DNA of 64,000 bases, taken from an uncultured Verrucomicrobiota bacterium. Lineage in GTDB: Bacteria; Verrucomicrobiota; Kiritimatiellia; CAIVKH01. The notes beneath the pieces were generated by a model. It was not told the origin of the DNA. It made no database searches and saw only the letters and a list, made by a program, of their open reading frames with translations. Where the stretch lies: assembly GCA_937996795.1 (NCBI GenBank), contig CALKUH010000069.1, positions 62,001 to 126,000 of the forward strand, read 5' to 3'. Both the position numbers and the translations under genes were made by a program. Of the stretch, positions 25,276 to 33,852 are shown in pieces; position 1 is the first letter of the stretch; every line of letters begins with the position of its first letter.

Positions 25276-25617
25276 CTATGACACTTCAATCGAAACCAGC
25301 TGCAACTCGCGGCCGCTTCGCACCTGCGTGCTCAGGGCCTGGCAGGCGGGGCACCGGTAGGAGAAGCGCGGCGGCTCAAACTCCCGGTCACAACGAGCAC
25401 AGTAGCACCGAACCGGCACCGGCTCAATCTCCAGGCGCGCGCCGCTCGCGGGCGTGTCCTCGGCCAATGCCTCGAACGCGAACGTCAGCGCCTCATCCAC
25501 CACCCCCGCCAGCGCGCCGATGCGGAGGCGGACGAGCTCCACCTTGCCCGCGCCATGTTGCGCCGCGGTGTCCAGGGCCGTCTTCAAAATGCCCTCGGCT
25601 ATGCCGAATTCATGCAT
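25276..25617 (-). CDS. hypA: Hydrogenase maturation nickel metallochaperone HypA
   Basis: 113 residues. N-terminal MHEFGIAEGIL provides the nickel-binding His2/Glu3. The zinc site is CYCARCDREF plus YRCPACQAL (two CxxC). Other hyp genes (C, D, E, F) are not in the window and must lie elsewhere. Confidence 0.96.
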   Translation of the reverse strand: MHEFGIAEGILKTALDTAAQHGAGKVELVRLRIGALAGVVDEALTFAFEALAEDTPASGARLEIEPVPVRCYCARCDREFEPPRFSYRCPACQALSTQVRSGRELQLVSIEVS

Positions 25618-25626
25618 GCAGGGAAC

Positions 25627-25664
25627 CTAACCGCAGATGGACGCGGATGAACGCCGAAAATGAA
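25627..25664. repeat. Intergenic repeat-like sequence CCGCAGATGGACGCGGATGAACGC
   Basis: The sequence TAACCGCAGATGGACG then CGGATGAACGCCG lies between the maturation protease and hypA. It has an internal near-repeat (GCAGATGGACGC / GCGGATGAACGC). This word resembles dispersed intergenic repeats known in environmental bacterial genomes; only one copy is visible here. Confidence 0.45.
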
Positions 25665-25669
25665 GGGTC

Positions 25670-26119
25670 TCAGCCGCGTACCAAGGTCTCGATCTGCGCC
25701 ACCACGTCGCGGATCCCGGCTTCGGTGGCGGCGGAAAGGTCTTCGCCGAGGTCGAAGTGGAATCCCGGGATGGCGGCCAGCCAGGCTTCGGGTCTGGCAC
25801 CGTAGAGATCGGCCGCCAGCGTGGCGACCTCGGTCGGTTGGATGGCATGACCAAAACAGGAGCGGGGCAGGTTGATGGCCTTCTGGTCGTGCAGCGGAAG
25901 CAACAGCGCATCCTGGCCGCCCGCCGCGGGGAAGGCGTCGAGAAAGATCACGCGGTCGGCCTCCAGCAGGAATTCGGCATGTTCCGGCACGAGCTGGTTG
26001 AAATCGTGGATTTCGACGCCCGGCAGCGCCCGCTCGCGCAGATGCACCGCGGCCCGACGCCCCGCGCCATCATCCTGATGGAAGTCGTTTCCCCACGCCA
26101 GAATGACCGTCCGTTTCAT
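25670..26119 (-). CDS. NiFe hydrogenase maturation endopeptidase (HyaD/HoxW type)
   Basis: 149 residues. Cleaves the C-terminal tail of the NiFe large subunit after nickel insertion. It begins TVILAWGNDFHQDDGAGRRA, the G-N-x-x-x-x-DDG(x)G signature with the nickel-sensing acidic residue; DRVIFLDAFPA contains the second metal-binding Asp region and FGHAIQPTEVA the His. Its substrate is presumably HoxH, encoded 115 bp upstream, because the Ech large subunit in this locus lacks a tail. The ATG at 26119 was preferred to a near-upstream alternative. Confidence 0.88.
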   Translation of the reverse strand: MKRTVILAWGNDFHQDDGAGRRAAVHLRERALPGVEIHDFNQLVPEHAEFLLEADRVIFLDAFPAAGGQDALLLPLHDQKAINLPRSCFGHAIQPTEVATLAADLYGARPEAWLAAIPGFHFDLGEDLSAATEAGIRDVVAQIETLVRG

Positions 26120-26233
26120 TCCTAATGCCAATCCGCGGTTGATACGTTTCGAGGCCGAGGCCGATTTTCGGATGCTCGTTCATCCCCTCGACTCTCGTTC
26201 CCTCGTGTCCTCACACCCTCTCGTCCTTAACTC

Positions 26234-27658
26234 CTATCTCGAAATCTCCCGCACCGTGTCCCCATTTGCGTTCACAATCGCGAGCTTGATCGGCATCTGG
26301 CCGAGCGCGTGGGTCGAACAGCTCAGGCAGGGATCATAGCAGCGGATCACGGCCTCCACGCGGTTTAGCGCGCCCTCCTTGACGTTCGCGCCATCGACGA
26401 AATGTTTTGCGGCCTGCGCGATGCCCTTGTTCATCGCGAGGTTGTTGTTGCCCGTCGCGACGATCAGGTTGGCCCAGGTGATCAGGCCCTGCTCGTTGAT
26501 CTTGTAGTGGTGGAACAACGTGCCGCGCGGCGCCTCGGACACGCCCACGCCCTCGAACTTGTTCGGGTTCGCCACGGCGCGCACATGCGTGTTCAGGATG
26601 TCCGGCGCGCTGCAGAGTTCCGCCATGCGCTCCAGCGCGAAGAGGATTTCGACGAGGCGCGCGTGGTGGTAGTAGAACGAACTCAGCACCGCGCCCTCCT
26701 TGCGCAGCGCGCGGAAGTCGGCGAGCTCCTTGTCCGCGAGCGGTGTGCCGCAGCGATCGCAGCAATTCAGGCGCGCGAGCGGCCCCACGCGATACATGCC
26801 GCCGGGATAGCCGAACGGCTTGAAGTACGGCGACTTCAGGTAGCTGTCGCCGAGGCTGGCCTCGCCGATGTGGTGGTGGTAGGCGGTGGGCTCCAGCTTG
26901 TCGGCGATGATCTTGCGGTCGCTGTCCACGACGCGCAGGTAGCCGTCGTAGTGCTCGAGGTGACCTTCCGGCGACACGAGGCCGAGGAAGAGCGACGGGA
27001 AGTTGGCGAAGTATTCGATCTCGTCCTTGAACTGCCCCTGTGCGCCCTTGAAGAAGTCCAGCGTGCGGCGCGCGATGTCGATGCCGCGCGGGATGCCTTC
27101 GAGGATGCGCGCGCGGACCTCGTCCGACAGCGGCGCGTTGACGCCGCCCGGCACGGTCCACGCGGGATGCACGCGTTTGCCGCCCAGCCACTCGATCACC
27201 TGCTGGCCGTATTTGCGGAGCCAGATGCCGTCCTTGGCGATCTCCGGGAATTTCGCCGCGACGCCGAGCACGTGGCGCTGCGCGGGGTCGGAGTCGAACC
27301 CGAGCAGGAAATCCGGCGAGCTCAGGTGGAAGAAGCTGAGCGCATGCGACTGTGTCAGCTGCGCGAGGTTCATCAGCCGCCGCAGCTTGACCGCCGTCGG
27401 CGGGATTTTTACCGCCATCAGGTCGTCGCACGCCTTCGACGACGCCATCAGGTGGCTGACGGGGCAGATGCCGCAAATGCGCGCGGTGATCGCGGGCATT
27501 TCCTGGAACGGGCGACCCTCGGTGAATTTTTCGAAACCGCGGAATTGCGTCACATGAAAGTGCGCGTCGGCGACCTGGTCGCGATCATCGAGGAAGATCG
27601 AGATCTTCGAGTGCCCCTCGATGCGGGTGATCGGATCAATGACAACTGTTTTGGCCAT
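26234..27658 (-). CDS. hoxH: Bidirectional NAD-linked NiFe hydrogenase large subunit
   Basis: 474 residues. Contains the NiFe active site: L1 RICGICPVSH (about residue 62) and L2 DPCLSCSTH near the C-terminus, followed by a 24-residue tail (ALGQMPIKLAIVNANG...) that the maturation protease would remove. The N-terminus VIDPITRIEGHSKISIFLDD is typical. An extra CCDRCG motif occurs around residue 300. It forms the hydrogenase half with HoxY. Group 3 (probably 3d) by operon structure. Confidence 0.95.
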   Translation of the reverse strand: MAKTVVIDPITRIEGHSKISIFLDDRDQVADAHFHVTQFRGFEKFTEGRPFQEMPAITARICGICPVSHLMASSKACDDLMAVKIPPTAVKLRRLMNLAQLTQSHALSFFHLSSPDFLLGFDSDPAQRHVLGVAAKFPEIAKDGIWLRKYGQQVIEWLGGKRVHPAWTVPGGVNAPLSDEVRARILEGIPRGIDIARRTLDFFKGAQGQFKDEIEYFANFPSLFLGLVSPEGHLEHYDGYLRVVDSDRKIIADKLEPTAYHHHIGEASLGDSYLKSPYFKPFGYPGGMYRVGPLARLNCCDRCGTPLADKELADFRALRKEGAVLSSFYYHHARLVEILFALERMAELCSAPDILNTHVRAVANPNKFEGVGVSEAPRGTLFHHYKINEQGLITWANLIVATGNNNLAMNKGIAQAAKHFVDGANVKEGALNRVEAVIRCYDPCLSCSTHALGQMPIKLAIVNANGDTVREISR

Positions 27659-27681
27659 GGCTGCTTCTCCAGAGGTGCCGT

Positions 27682-28215
27682 TTATCCGAATTTGCCCATC
27701 TGCGCGGGGTCCGGCATCCGTCCCGCCAGCAGTTCAGAAATGGCATAAAAGATGATGTCCGCGTGCGGCGGGCAACCGGGCACGTAGATGTCCACGTTGA
27801 CCACCTCGTGGATCGGGCGCGTCCGGCTCAGCAGCGGCGGCACGACGGCATCCGGCATCTGCTGTTCCGCGCTGGCGTTCTCGATGTAGGCGCGCGAGCG
27901 GAGTTCATCGATGCTGAACGTGTTGCGCATGCCCGGCACGTTGCTGGTGACTGCGCAGTCGCCGAGGGCCATCAGCAGCTTCGTGTTTTTGCGGAAGCCC
28001 AGCACCTTGTGCAGGTCCTCCTCGTTGGTGATCGCGCCCTCGATGATCGTGAGGTCGATGTTTTCCGGGAACCCCTTCACGTCCATCAGCGGGCTGCTCA
28101 CCAGCTCGATCTTGTCGGCAATGTCGAGCAGGCGCTCGTCCATGTCCAGCATCGACATGTGGCAGCCGGAGCAGCCATCCAGCCAGACGGTGGCGAGTCG
28201 GATCTTTGCGCTCAT
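27682..28215 (-). CDS. hoxY: Bidirectional NiFe hydrogenase small subunit
   Basis: 177 residues. It carries the proximal iron-sulfur cluster ligands: TVWLDGCSGCHMSMLDMDE, ALGDCAVTSNVPGM and VPGCPPHADI. The short size without a second ferredoxin-like domain is the HoxY type. Its ATG overlaps the hoxU stop in ATGA. Confidence 0.95.
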   Translation of the reverse strand: MSAKIRLATVWLDGCSGCHMSMLDMDERLLDIADKIELVSSPLMDVKGFPENIDLTIIEGAITNEEDLHKVLGFRKNTKLLMALGDCAVTSNVPGMRNTFSIDELRSRAYIENASAEQQMPDAVVPPLLSRTRPIHEVVNVDIYVPGCPPHADIIFYAISELLAGRMPDPAQMGKFG

Positions 28216-28931
28216 GATTTGGTCCCTCTCATCGCGGTCAGGTACGGCAGGAATTGCCCGCGCTTCTTCATCTCCGCCGCCGCGACGCCCTTTTCCGTCA
28301 GCGTGCCGGTCGGACACACATGCACGCATTTGCCGCAGGACGTGCAGGTGTCGGAGGACCCCCACGGCTGGTTCATGTCGGTGATCACGCGGCAGTCGAT
28401 GCCGCGCCCCATGACATCCCACGTATGGGCGCCCTCGATTTCGTCGCACACGCGCACGCAGCGCGCGCACAGGATGCAGCGGTTGTGGTCCGCGCTGAAC
28501 CGCATGTGGGAGGCGTCCACCTGCAGGCGCGGATAGCGGTACGGCACCCGGATGTGCGTGACGCCGAGCGCGCGGGCCTTGTCCTGCAGTTCGCAGTGGT
28601 TGTTGGAAACGCAGACCGCGCACACGTGGTTGCGCTCGGCGAACAGCAGTTCGATGATGGTCTTGCGGTATTCCTGCAGCCGTGGCGAGTGGGTGATGAC
28701 CTCCATGCCCTCCGCCGCGCGCGTGACGCAGGCCGGCAGCAGCTTGGACTGGCCCTTGATCTCCACCAGGCACAGGCGGCAGGCTCCGATGGGCGTGAGG
28801 CCCTTCAGGAAGCACAGCGTGGGAATGCCGATCCCGTGTTCGCGCGCGACGTCGAGGATGGTCTGCCCCGCGGCGGCGCTGACATCGAGGTCGTTGATCT
28901 TGAAGGTGATAATCTGGTTCGTTTCGTTCAC
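28212..28931 (-). CDS. hoxU: Hox hydrogenase diaphorase subunit, NuoG-N-terminal type
   Basis: 239 residues. A 2Fe-2S domain (GIPTLCFLKGLTPIGACRLC with the fourth Cys in LPACVTRA), a His-Cys3 4Fe-4S site (HVCAVCVSNNHCELQ), and two 4Fe-4S motifs (CILCARCVRVC and CTSCGKCVHVCP). It wires electrons from HoxF to HoxY. The GTG start overlaps the hoxF stop (GTGA); no ATG fits as well. Confidence 0.94.
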   Translation of the reverse strand: MNETNQIITFKINDLDVSAAAGQTILDVAREHGIGIPTLCFLKGLTPIGACRLCLVEIKGQSKLLPACVTRAAEGMEVITHSPRLQEYRKTIIELLFAERNHVCAVCVSNNHCELQDKARALGVTHIRVPYRYPRLQVDASHMRFSADHNRCILCARCVRVCDEIEGAHTWDVMGRGIDCRVITDMNQPWGSSDTCTSCGKCVHVCPTGTLTEKGVAAAEMKKRGQFLPYLTAMRGTKS

Positions 28932-30574
28932 GCGTGTACCTCCACGCTGTGTTTCATTTTGCAGACACCGGCCGGGCACTTCTTGTCGACGATGTGTGCC
29001 ATGTATTCGTGGCGGAAATATTTCAGCGTCGAGAGCACCGGGTTGGGCGCCGTCTGGCCGAGGCCGCACAGGCTCGTGTGCTTGACCACGTCGCAGAGCC
29101 GCTCCAGCAACTCCAGGTCGGCGAGGGTCGCCTCGCCGCTGCAGATCTTGGCCAGCAGCGCGTGCATCTGGTCCGTGCCGGCGCGGCAGGGGATGCACTT
29201 GCCGCACGACTCCGACTTGCAGAACTCCATGAAGTATTTGGCGACGTCCACCATGCAGGACGTCTCGTCCATCACGATCATGCCGCCCGATCCCATGATC
29301 GAGCCGACCTTCATCAGCGAGTCATAGTCCACCGGCATGTCGAGGAACTGCTCCGGGATGCAGCCGCCGGACGGGCCGCCCGTTTGCACGGCCTTGAATT
29401 TCTTGCCGTCCGGGATGCCGCCGCCGATCTTGAAGATGATGTCGCGCAGCGAGATGCCCATCGGCACCTCGATCAACCCCGTGTTGTTCACGCGGCCCGC
29501 GAGCGCGAACACCTTCGTGCCCTTGCTCTTTTCCGTGCCGATGCCGGCGTACCACGCGCCGCCGTTGCGCAGGATCGGCGCGATGTTCGCGAAGGTTTCC
29601 ACGTTGTTGATCAGCGTGGGGCAGCCCCACAGGCCCGATTCCGCCGGGAACGGCGGGCGCGGGCGCGGCTGTCCGCGCTTGCCTTCGATGGACGCGATCA
29701 GAGCTGTTTCCTCGCCGCACACGAAGGCGCCGGCGCCGAGCCGGATCTCGATGTTAAAGCTGAAGTTCGTGCCGCAGATGCCGTCGCCCAGCAGCCCGGC
29801 CTTTAGCGCCTGCTTGATCGCGCCCTGGATGCGCTTGACCGCGAGCGGGTACTCCGCGCGGATGTAGGCGTAGCCGTGGCTCGCGCCGACCGCGTAGCCG
29901 GCGATGATCATGCCCTCGAGGATGCGGTGCGGGTCGCTCTCCAGCACGCTGCGGTCCATGAACGCGCCGGGATCGCCCTCGTCGCCGTTGCACACGATGT
30001 ATTTCCGGGGCCCCTGCGACTTGGCGACCGTGCTCCACTTCAAGCCGGTGGGGAAGCCGCCGCCGCCGCGCCCGCGCAATCCGCTCGCGGTGATCTGCGC
30101 GATCACCTCCGCCGGCGTCATCTCGGTGAGGGCCTTGACCATGCCCTCGTAGCCGTCCGCGGCGAGGTAATCCTCCAGGTTCTCGGGATCGATGCGGCCC
30201 GAGTTCTCCAGCACGATCGGTTTTTGCGCGGTGAAGAACGGCACATTCGTCGGGCAGGCGAGGCGCGCGAGGGGCTTGGTGTAGAGCGACTCGATCAACT
30301 CGCTGGCATCCTCCGCCTTGACGCGCTGGTAGAGCAGCCCGTCCGGTTCCACCTGGACGAGCGGCCCCTCGGCGCACAGGCCGAGGCATCCGACGCCGCG
30401 CACCTCGACGCCCTCGAGCTTGCGGGTTTCGACTTCCTTCTTCAGCGCCTTGAACACCGTGTCGCCGTGGCAGGACTGGCAGCCGGCGGCAAGGCACACA
30501 TTCAGGCGGTATTTCGCCTCCTGTGCGGCGATGCGGCGGTTTTGCGCGATTGCGCGTAGTTCTTCGGGTGTCAT
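28928..30574 (-). CDS. hoxF: Hox hydrogenase diaphorase large subunit (NuoF-like, FMN/NAD binding)
   Basis: 548 residues. An N-terminal thioredoxin-like 2Fe-2S domain (LNVCLAAGCQSCHG, GVGCLGLCAEGPL) precedes the NuoF core: the FMN/NAD site GLRGRGGGGFPTGLKW, CNGDEGDPGAFMDRS and AFVCGEETALIASIEG, then the 4Fe-4S ligands ESCGKCIPCRAGTDQ and HTSLCGLGQTAPNP. It exchanges electrons with NAD(P)H. The start overlaps hoxE by 4 bp (ATGA). Confidence 0.95.
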   Translation of the reverse strand: MTPEELRAIAQNRRIAAQEAKYRLNVCLAAGCQSCHGDTVFKALKKEVETRKLEGVEVRGVGCLGLCAEGPLVQVEPDGLLYQRVKAEDASELIESLYTKPLARLACPTNVPFFTAQKPIVLENSGRIDPENLEDYLAADGYEGMVKALTEMTPAEVIAQITASGLRGRGGGGFPTGLKWSTVAKSQGPRKYIVCNGDEGDPGAFMDRSVLESDPHRILEGMIIAGYAVGASHGYAYIRAEYPLAVKRIQGAIKQALKAGLLGDGICGTNFSFNIEIRLGAGAFVCGEETALIASIEGKRGQPRPRPPFPAESGLWGCPTLINNVETFANIAPILRNGGAWYAGIGTEKSKGTKVFALAGRVNNTGLIEVPMGISLRDIIFKIGGGIPDGKKFKAVQTGGPSGGCIPEQFLDMPVDYDSLMKVGSIMGSGGMIVMDETSCMVDVAKYFMEFCKSESCGKCIPCRAGTDQMHALLAKICSGEATLADLELLERLCDVVKHTSLCGLGQTAPNPVLSTLKYFRHEYMAHIVDKKCPAGVCKMKHSVEVHA

Positions 30575-31071
30575 GGGGCCACCACCTTCTTGATGTGCTT
30601 CAGGGCATCGGCCGCGTTGATCTTGCCCGCGATCGTGCCGTCAAATACCGCCGCCGCCGCGAGGCCGCAGGAGCCGATGCAGCGCGCGGTGAGGACCGAG
30701 AGCTGGCCGTCCTTCGTCGTCTCGCCCGGCTTCACGCCGTATTCCTTCTCGATCTCGTCGAGGATGTTTTGCGCGCCCTTGATGTAGCACGCGGTGCCCA
30801 TGCACACGACGCAGGTGTGACGGCCCTTCGGTTTCAGCGTGAAGAAGTGATAGAACGTCGCCACGCCGAACACCTTGCTCAGCGGCAGCCGGAGCGACTG
30901 CGCGACGTACTTGAGGCCCGGCTCCTCGAGATAGCCGAAGCATTCCTGCATCGTGTGCAGGGTCTCGATCAGCGCATCGGGGCGGTACCCGTGTTTGCGC
31001 ATCGTGTTGTCGACCATGCGCCAGCGCTTGTCGGCGCTGGGCGGCTCAATTTTTTTGGTGTCCGTGGCCAT
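30571..31071 (-). CDS. hoxE: Hox hydrogenase NuoE-like 2Fe-2S subunit
   Basis: About 166 residues. Thioredoxin-like 2Fe-2S protein: helical N-terminus (LHTMQECFGYLEEPGLKYVA), then CVVCMGTACYIKGAQNI and VLTARCIGSCGLAAAAVFD giving the four cluster cysteines. The chosen ATG follows AAAGG; another ATG at 31086 overlaps the preceding stop codon (ATGA) and would add five residues. Confidence 0.94.
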   Translation of the reverse strand: MATDTKKIEPPSADKRWRMVDNTMRKHGYRPDALIETLHTMQECFGYLEEPGLKYVAQSLRLPLSKVFGVATFYHFFTLKPKGRHTCVVCMGTACYIKGAQNILDEIEKEYGVKPGETTKDGQLSVLTARCIGSCGLAAAAVFDGTIAGKINAADALKHIKKVVAP

Positions 31072-31082
31072 GTCGGCGCCTT

Positions 31083-31529
31083 TCATGCGGGTTCATAGAG
31101 CTGTTTGCGCATGCCGTGGATGCGCTGGAGCATCACTTCCGAAAACCGGCGGTAGAGTTTCGCGGCGAGCACATGGTCCGTCTCGAGCCACGCGCGGAGC
31201 TGTTCCGCGTCGATGGCGATGGCGTCAACGCGTTCCAGGGCGCGCGCATCCAGGTTCCATGTGTACGGCGGCAGCATCCACGACCAGCCCACCGTGTCGC
31301 CGTCGGCGAGGGTCTGGATGATGATCGCGCCCTTGTCCGCGGGGGTGGCTTCGATGCTGACCCGCCCCCGTACGATCAGGAACAAATGGTTCGCGGGTTT
31401 GCCCGTGCGCAACAGGAAGTGGCCGGCCTCGAACGAAATCAGCCTCGCAGCGGACGCGATTTTTTCCAACGTTGCCGCGTCGATGCCGCTGAAGAGGCTG
31501 TGCTGCTTCAAATAGTGCTTCAGGTCCAT
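31083..31529 (-). CDS. Stand-alone cyclic-nucleotide-binding-domain protein (no DNA-binding domain)
   Basis: 148 residues. One cNMP-binding fold: HSLFSGIDAATLEKIASAAR, FEAGHFLLRTGKPANHLFLI, VRGRVSIEA and the phosphate-cassette region LADGDTVGWSWMLPPYTWNL. After the C-helix (VLAAKLYRRFSEVMLQRIHG) the protein ends; the winged helix of Crp/Fnr regulators is absent. An AAGGAG site precedes the ATG. It lies between echF and hoxE with a start 2 bp from echF and an end overlapping the hoxE region, so it is part of the operon. Role inferred: allosteric or assembly partner of one hydrogenase. Ligand not predictable. Confidence 0.85.
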   Translation of the reverse strand: MDLKHYLKQHSLFSGIDAATLEKIASAARLISFEAGHFLLRTGKPANHLFLIVRGRVSIEATPADKGAIIIQTLADGDTVGWSWMLPPYTWNLDARALERVDAIAIDAEQLRAWLETDHVLAAKLYRRFSEVMLQRIHGMRKQLYEPA

Positions 31530-31531
31530 GG

Positions 31532-31960
31532 TCACTCCTTTCCGGCTTCCGGTGCGGGTGTCGCCGCGGGTGTCGCGGAGGCGGGCGGCGGTTTGGGTTT
31601 GGGCGGCGGCGGGGTGAAGGGGACGTTGACCACGTCCATCGCCTTCGCCGATACGGGCGGCGAATACAGGTTCTCCATCCCCAGGCATTTCTTCGGGCAG
31701 ACCTCGACGCAGTAGCCGCACTGGATGCAGAGCAGGCGATCAATGGCCCAGGTCTTGCCGGGGCGATCCACCTTGATCGCGCCCGTCGGGCATTTCTTGT
31801 CGCAGATCAGGCAGAGGATGCACTTCGCCTCCTCGATCGCGATGCGCCCGCGCGTCGCGGCGTAGACGGGTTTGCGCACGGCCGGGTACGGCACGGTCGC
31901 GGGCTTCTGGAAGAGATTCTCCAGCGCCACCTTCGTCATCTTTAGCGGGTGCTTGGTCAT
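31532..31960 (-). CDS. echF: Ech hydrogenase polyferredoxin-type subunit (NuoI-like)
   Basis: 142 residues. Two 4Fe-4S motifs, CILCLICDKKCPTGAI and CIQCGYCVEVCPKKCL, of the NuoI/EchF kind. A proline/alanine-rich tail (PPPPKPKPPPASATPAATP) is unusual. It takes electrons from ferredoxin to the EchC/EchE pair. Its start overlaps the echE stop by 4 bp. Confidence 0.9.
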   Translation of the reverse strand: MTKHPLKMTKVALENLFQKPATVPYPAVRKPVYAATRGRIAIEEAKCILCLICDKKCPTGAIKVDRPGKTWAIDRLLCIQCGYCVEVCPKKCLGMENLYSPPVSAKAMDVVNVPFTPPPPKPKPPPASATPAATPAPEAGKE

Positions 31961-33036
31961 CGCTCGGCGCAGCTGATGCAGGGGTCGATGGTCAACACGA
32001 TCACGGGGACATCCGCGAGCTGGCAGCCTTGCAGCATCTTCAGCAGCGGCGGGATGTTCGCGAACGTCGGCGTGCGGACGCGGAACCGGTCGAGCTGCTT
32101 CTTGCCGCTGCCCTTGACGTAATAGATCACCTCGCCGCGCGGCTGCTCGAGGCGCGCGAAGAATTCGCCGTTCGGTGCGCCGGTCACCTTCATGTCCACC
32201 GGGCCCGCGGGCACGTTCGGGAGGACCTGCTTGAGGATCTCGAACGACTGGTACACCTCGCGGATGCGGACCATCGCGCGCGCCCAGCAATCGCCGTCCG
32301 ACTCCACGATGGGCTCCACCTGCACCCGGTCGTAGGCGGCGTAGCCCTCGAGCCGCGTGTCCACCGCGACGCCGCTGCCGCGCAGGACCGGGCCGACCGC
32401 GCCGAGGTCGTAGGCGTCCTTCTGCGAAAGCACGCCGACGCCGCACAGGCGCTGGCGCACGGAGAAATCATCGCGGAACACGTCGGTGATCGGCCGCATT
32501 TCCGCCTCGATCTTCGCGAGCTGCGCCGGGATGCGCGCGAGCAGATCGTCCGGCACATCGCGCCGGATGCCGCCGACCTTCGCCGCGCCGAAAATCACGC
32601 GCCCGCCGGAGGTCTCCTCGATGATGTCGAGCAGTCCCTCTCGCACGCGCCAGAACGCCATGAACAGGTTCTCGAAGCCGAACGCATCGCCCAGCAGGCC
32701 GAGCCACATCATGTGGCTGTGCATGCGCGAGAGCTCCGCCCACATCGTGCGCAGCCACTTGGCGCGCTCGGGAATCTCAAGGCCCATCACCGATTCGATC
32801 GCCTGGCAGTAGCCCATGCCGTGGATGTAGCTGCAGATGCCGCAGATGCGCTCGGCGACGAAGGTGAACTCCGTGAAGTCGCGCTTCTCCGCGAGTTTTT
32901 CGAGCCCGCGGTGGATGAAACCGAACGACGGGATCGCCTCGACGACGTGTTCGTCCTCGATCACCAGGTCGAGGTGGATCGGCTCCGGCAGGACCGGGTG
33001 CTGCGGGCCGAAGGGAATGACCGTTCTATTCGCCAT
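31957..33036 (-). CDS. echE: Ech-type membrane NiFe hydrogenase large subunit (NuoD-like)
   Basis: 359 residues. It has both NiFe-binding motifs, ERICGICSYIHG (L1) and the last residues DPCISCAER (L2). It stops directly after L2, so there is no C-terminal tail to be cleaved. FIHRGLEKLAEKRDFTEFTF and AELSRMHSHMMWLGLLGDAFG are typical of group 4 hydrogenases and NuoD. It overlaps echD by 11 bp. Confidence 0.94.
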   Translation of the reverse strand: MANRTVIPFGPQHPVLPEPIHLDLVIEDEHVVEAIPSFGFIHRGLEKLAEKRDFTEFTFVAERICGICSYIHGMGYCQAIESVMGLEIPERAKWLRTMWAELSRMHSHMMWLGLLGDAFGFENLFMAFWRVREGLLDIIEETSGGRVIFGAAKVGGIRRDVPDDLLARIPAQLAKIEAEMRPITDVFRDDFSVRQRLCGVGVLSQKDAYDLGAVGPVLRGSGVAVDTRLEGYAAYDRVQVEPIVESDGDCWARAMVRIREVYQSFEILKQVLPNVPAGPVDMKVTGAPNGEFFARLEQPRGEVIYYVKGSGKKQLDRFRVRTPTFANIPPLLKMLQGCQLADVPVIVLTIDPCISCAER

Positions 33037-33421
33037 GCGCCCCTTTATCCTTCGGCGCCGGCGCGCCGCACACCGGTGTGCCCACCATCGGGGCCGGGAT
33101 CGTCGTCTTGTAGAACGTGCCCTTGTAATCGATGTTCAGGCCGAGGAACGAGAGCCCGAACAGGTCGTGGATTTCGTTTTCGTAGGCGAACGAGCAGCTG
33201 TAGATCGGGCTGATGCTCGGGACTTTCACCGTGTTGTCCGGAATCTGCACGCGCACGTGGTCGAACGCCCCGGCGCGGGCGAAGCTGTAGGTCAGCTCGA
33301 AGCCCGCGAGCTTCGTGCAGCAGATCTGCACCAGGCGCGACCCCGTGAGCTGCTGCGCGCGCACGGCTTCGAGCAGCGCATCCGGTTGCACCTCTACATA
33401 GCGTTGCACGGGAGCGTTCAT
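33026..33421 (-). CDS. echD: Ech hydrogenase NuoC-like subunit
   Basis: 131 residues. NuoC/30-kDa-type fold with SPIYSCSFAYENEIHDLFG and LNIDYKGTFYKTTIP. The E-x-x-I-x-D-L-F-G sequence is the signature. No cofactor; structural link to EchE. The ATG overlaps the echC stop (ATGA). Lies in the conserved echC-echD-echE order. Confidence 0.88.
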   Translation of the reverse strand: MNAPVQRYVEVQPDALLEAVRAQQLTGSRLVQICCTKLAGFELTYSFARAGAFDHVRVQIPDNTVKVPSISPIYSCSFAYENEIHDLFGLSFLGLNIDYKGTFYKTTIPAPMVGTPVCGAPAPKDKGAHGE

Positions 33422-33852
33422 GGGCGTGCCGCCATCTCCTTTTTCTTCCGTTCGAGGATCGCGAGCGCCTGGACCACGCCGTCGATGATCGATTCCGGGC
33501 GCGCCGCGCAGCCGGGGACGTACACGTCCACGGGGATGGTCGAGTCGACGCCGCCCTTCGTGTTGTAGCACTCGCGGAAAATGCCGCCGGATGTCGCGCA
33601 GATCCCGATGGCGACGACGACCTTGGGTTCGGGCATCTGTTCGTAGATGGTGCGGACCACGGGCTGGCTCTGTTCGTTGATGTAGCCGGTGATGAGCAGG
33701 ATGTCGGCGTGTTTCGGGTTGCCGGTGTTGATGATGCCGAAGCGCTCGACGTCGTAGCGCGGCGTGAGGCACGCGAGCACCTCGATATCGCAGCCGTTGC
33801 AGCTCGCGCCGTCGTAGTGGATGATCCACGGCGATTTCTGGAACAGCTTCAC
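33418..33852 (-). CDS. echC: Ech hydrogenase small subunit (NuoB-like)
   Basis: 144 residues. Binds the proximal 4Fe-4S cluster: GASCNGCDIEVLACLTPRYD, AIGICATSGGIF and YVPGCAARPESIIDG. The GTG start overlaps the echB stop (GTGA). It passes electrons from EchF to the NiFe site. Confidence 0.93.
   Translation of the reverse strand: MKLFQKSPWIIHYDGASCNGCDIEVLACLTPRYDVERFGIINTGNPKHADILLITGYINEQSQPVVRTIYEQMPEPKVVVAIGICATSGGIFRECYNTKGGVDSTIPVDVYVPGCAARPESIIDGVVQALAILERKKKEMAARP

Noticed and set aside
31083..31529. Crp/Fnr transcriptional regulator of the hydrogenases
   Set aside because: The protein ends after the cNMP domain's C-helix; there is no helix-turn-helix.
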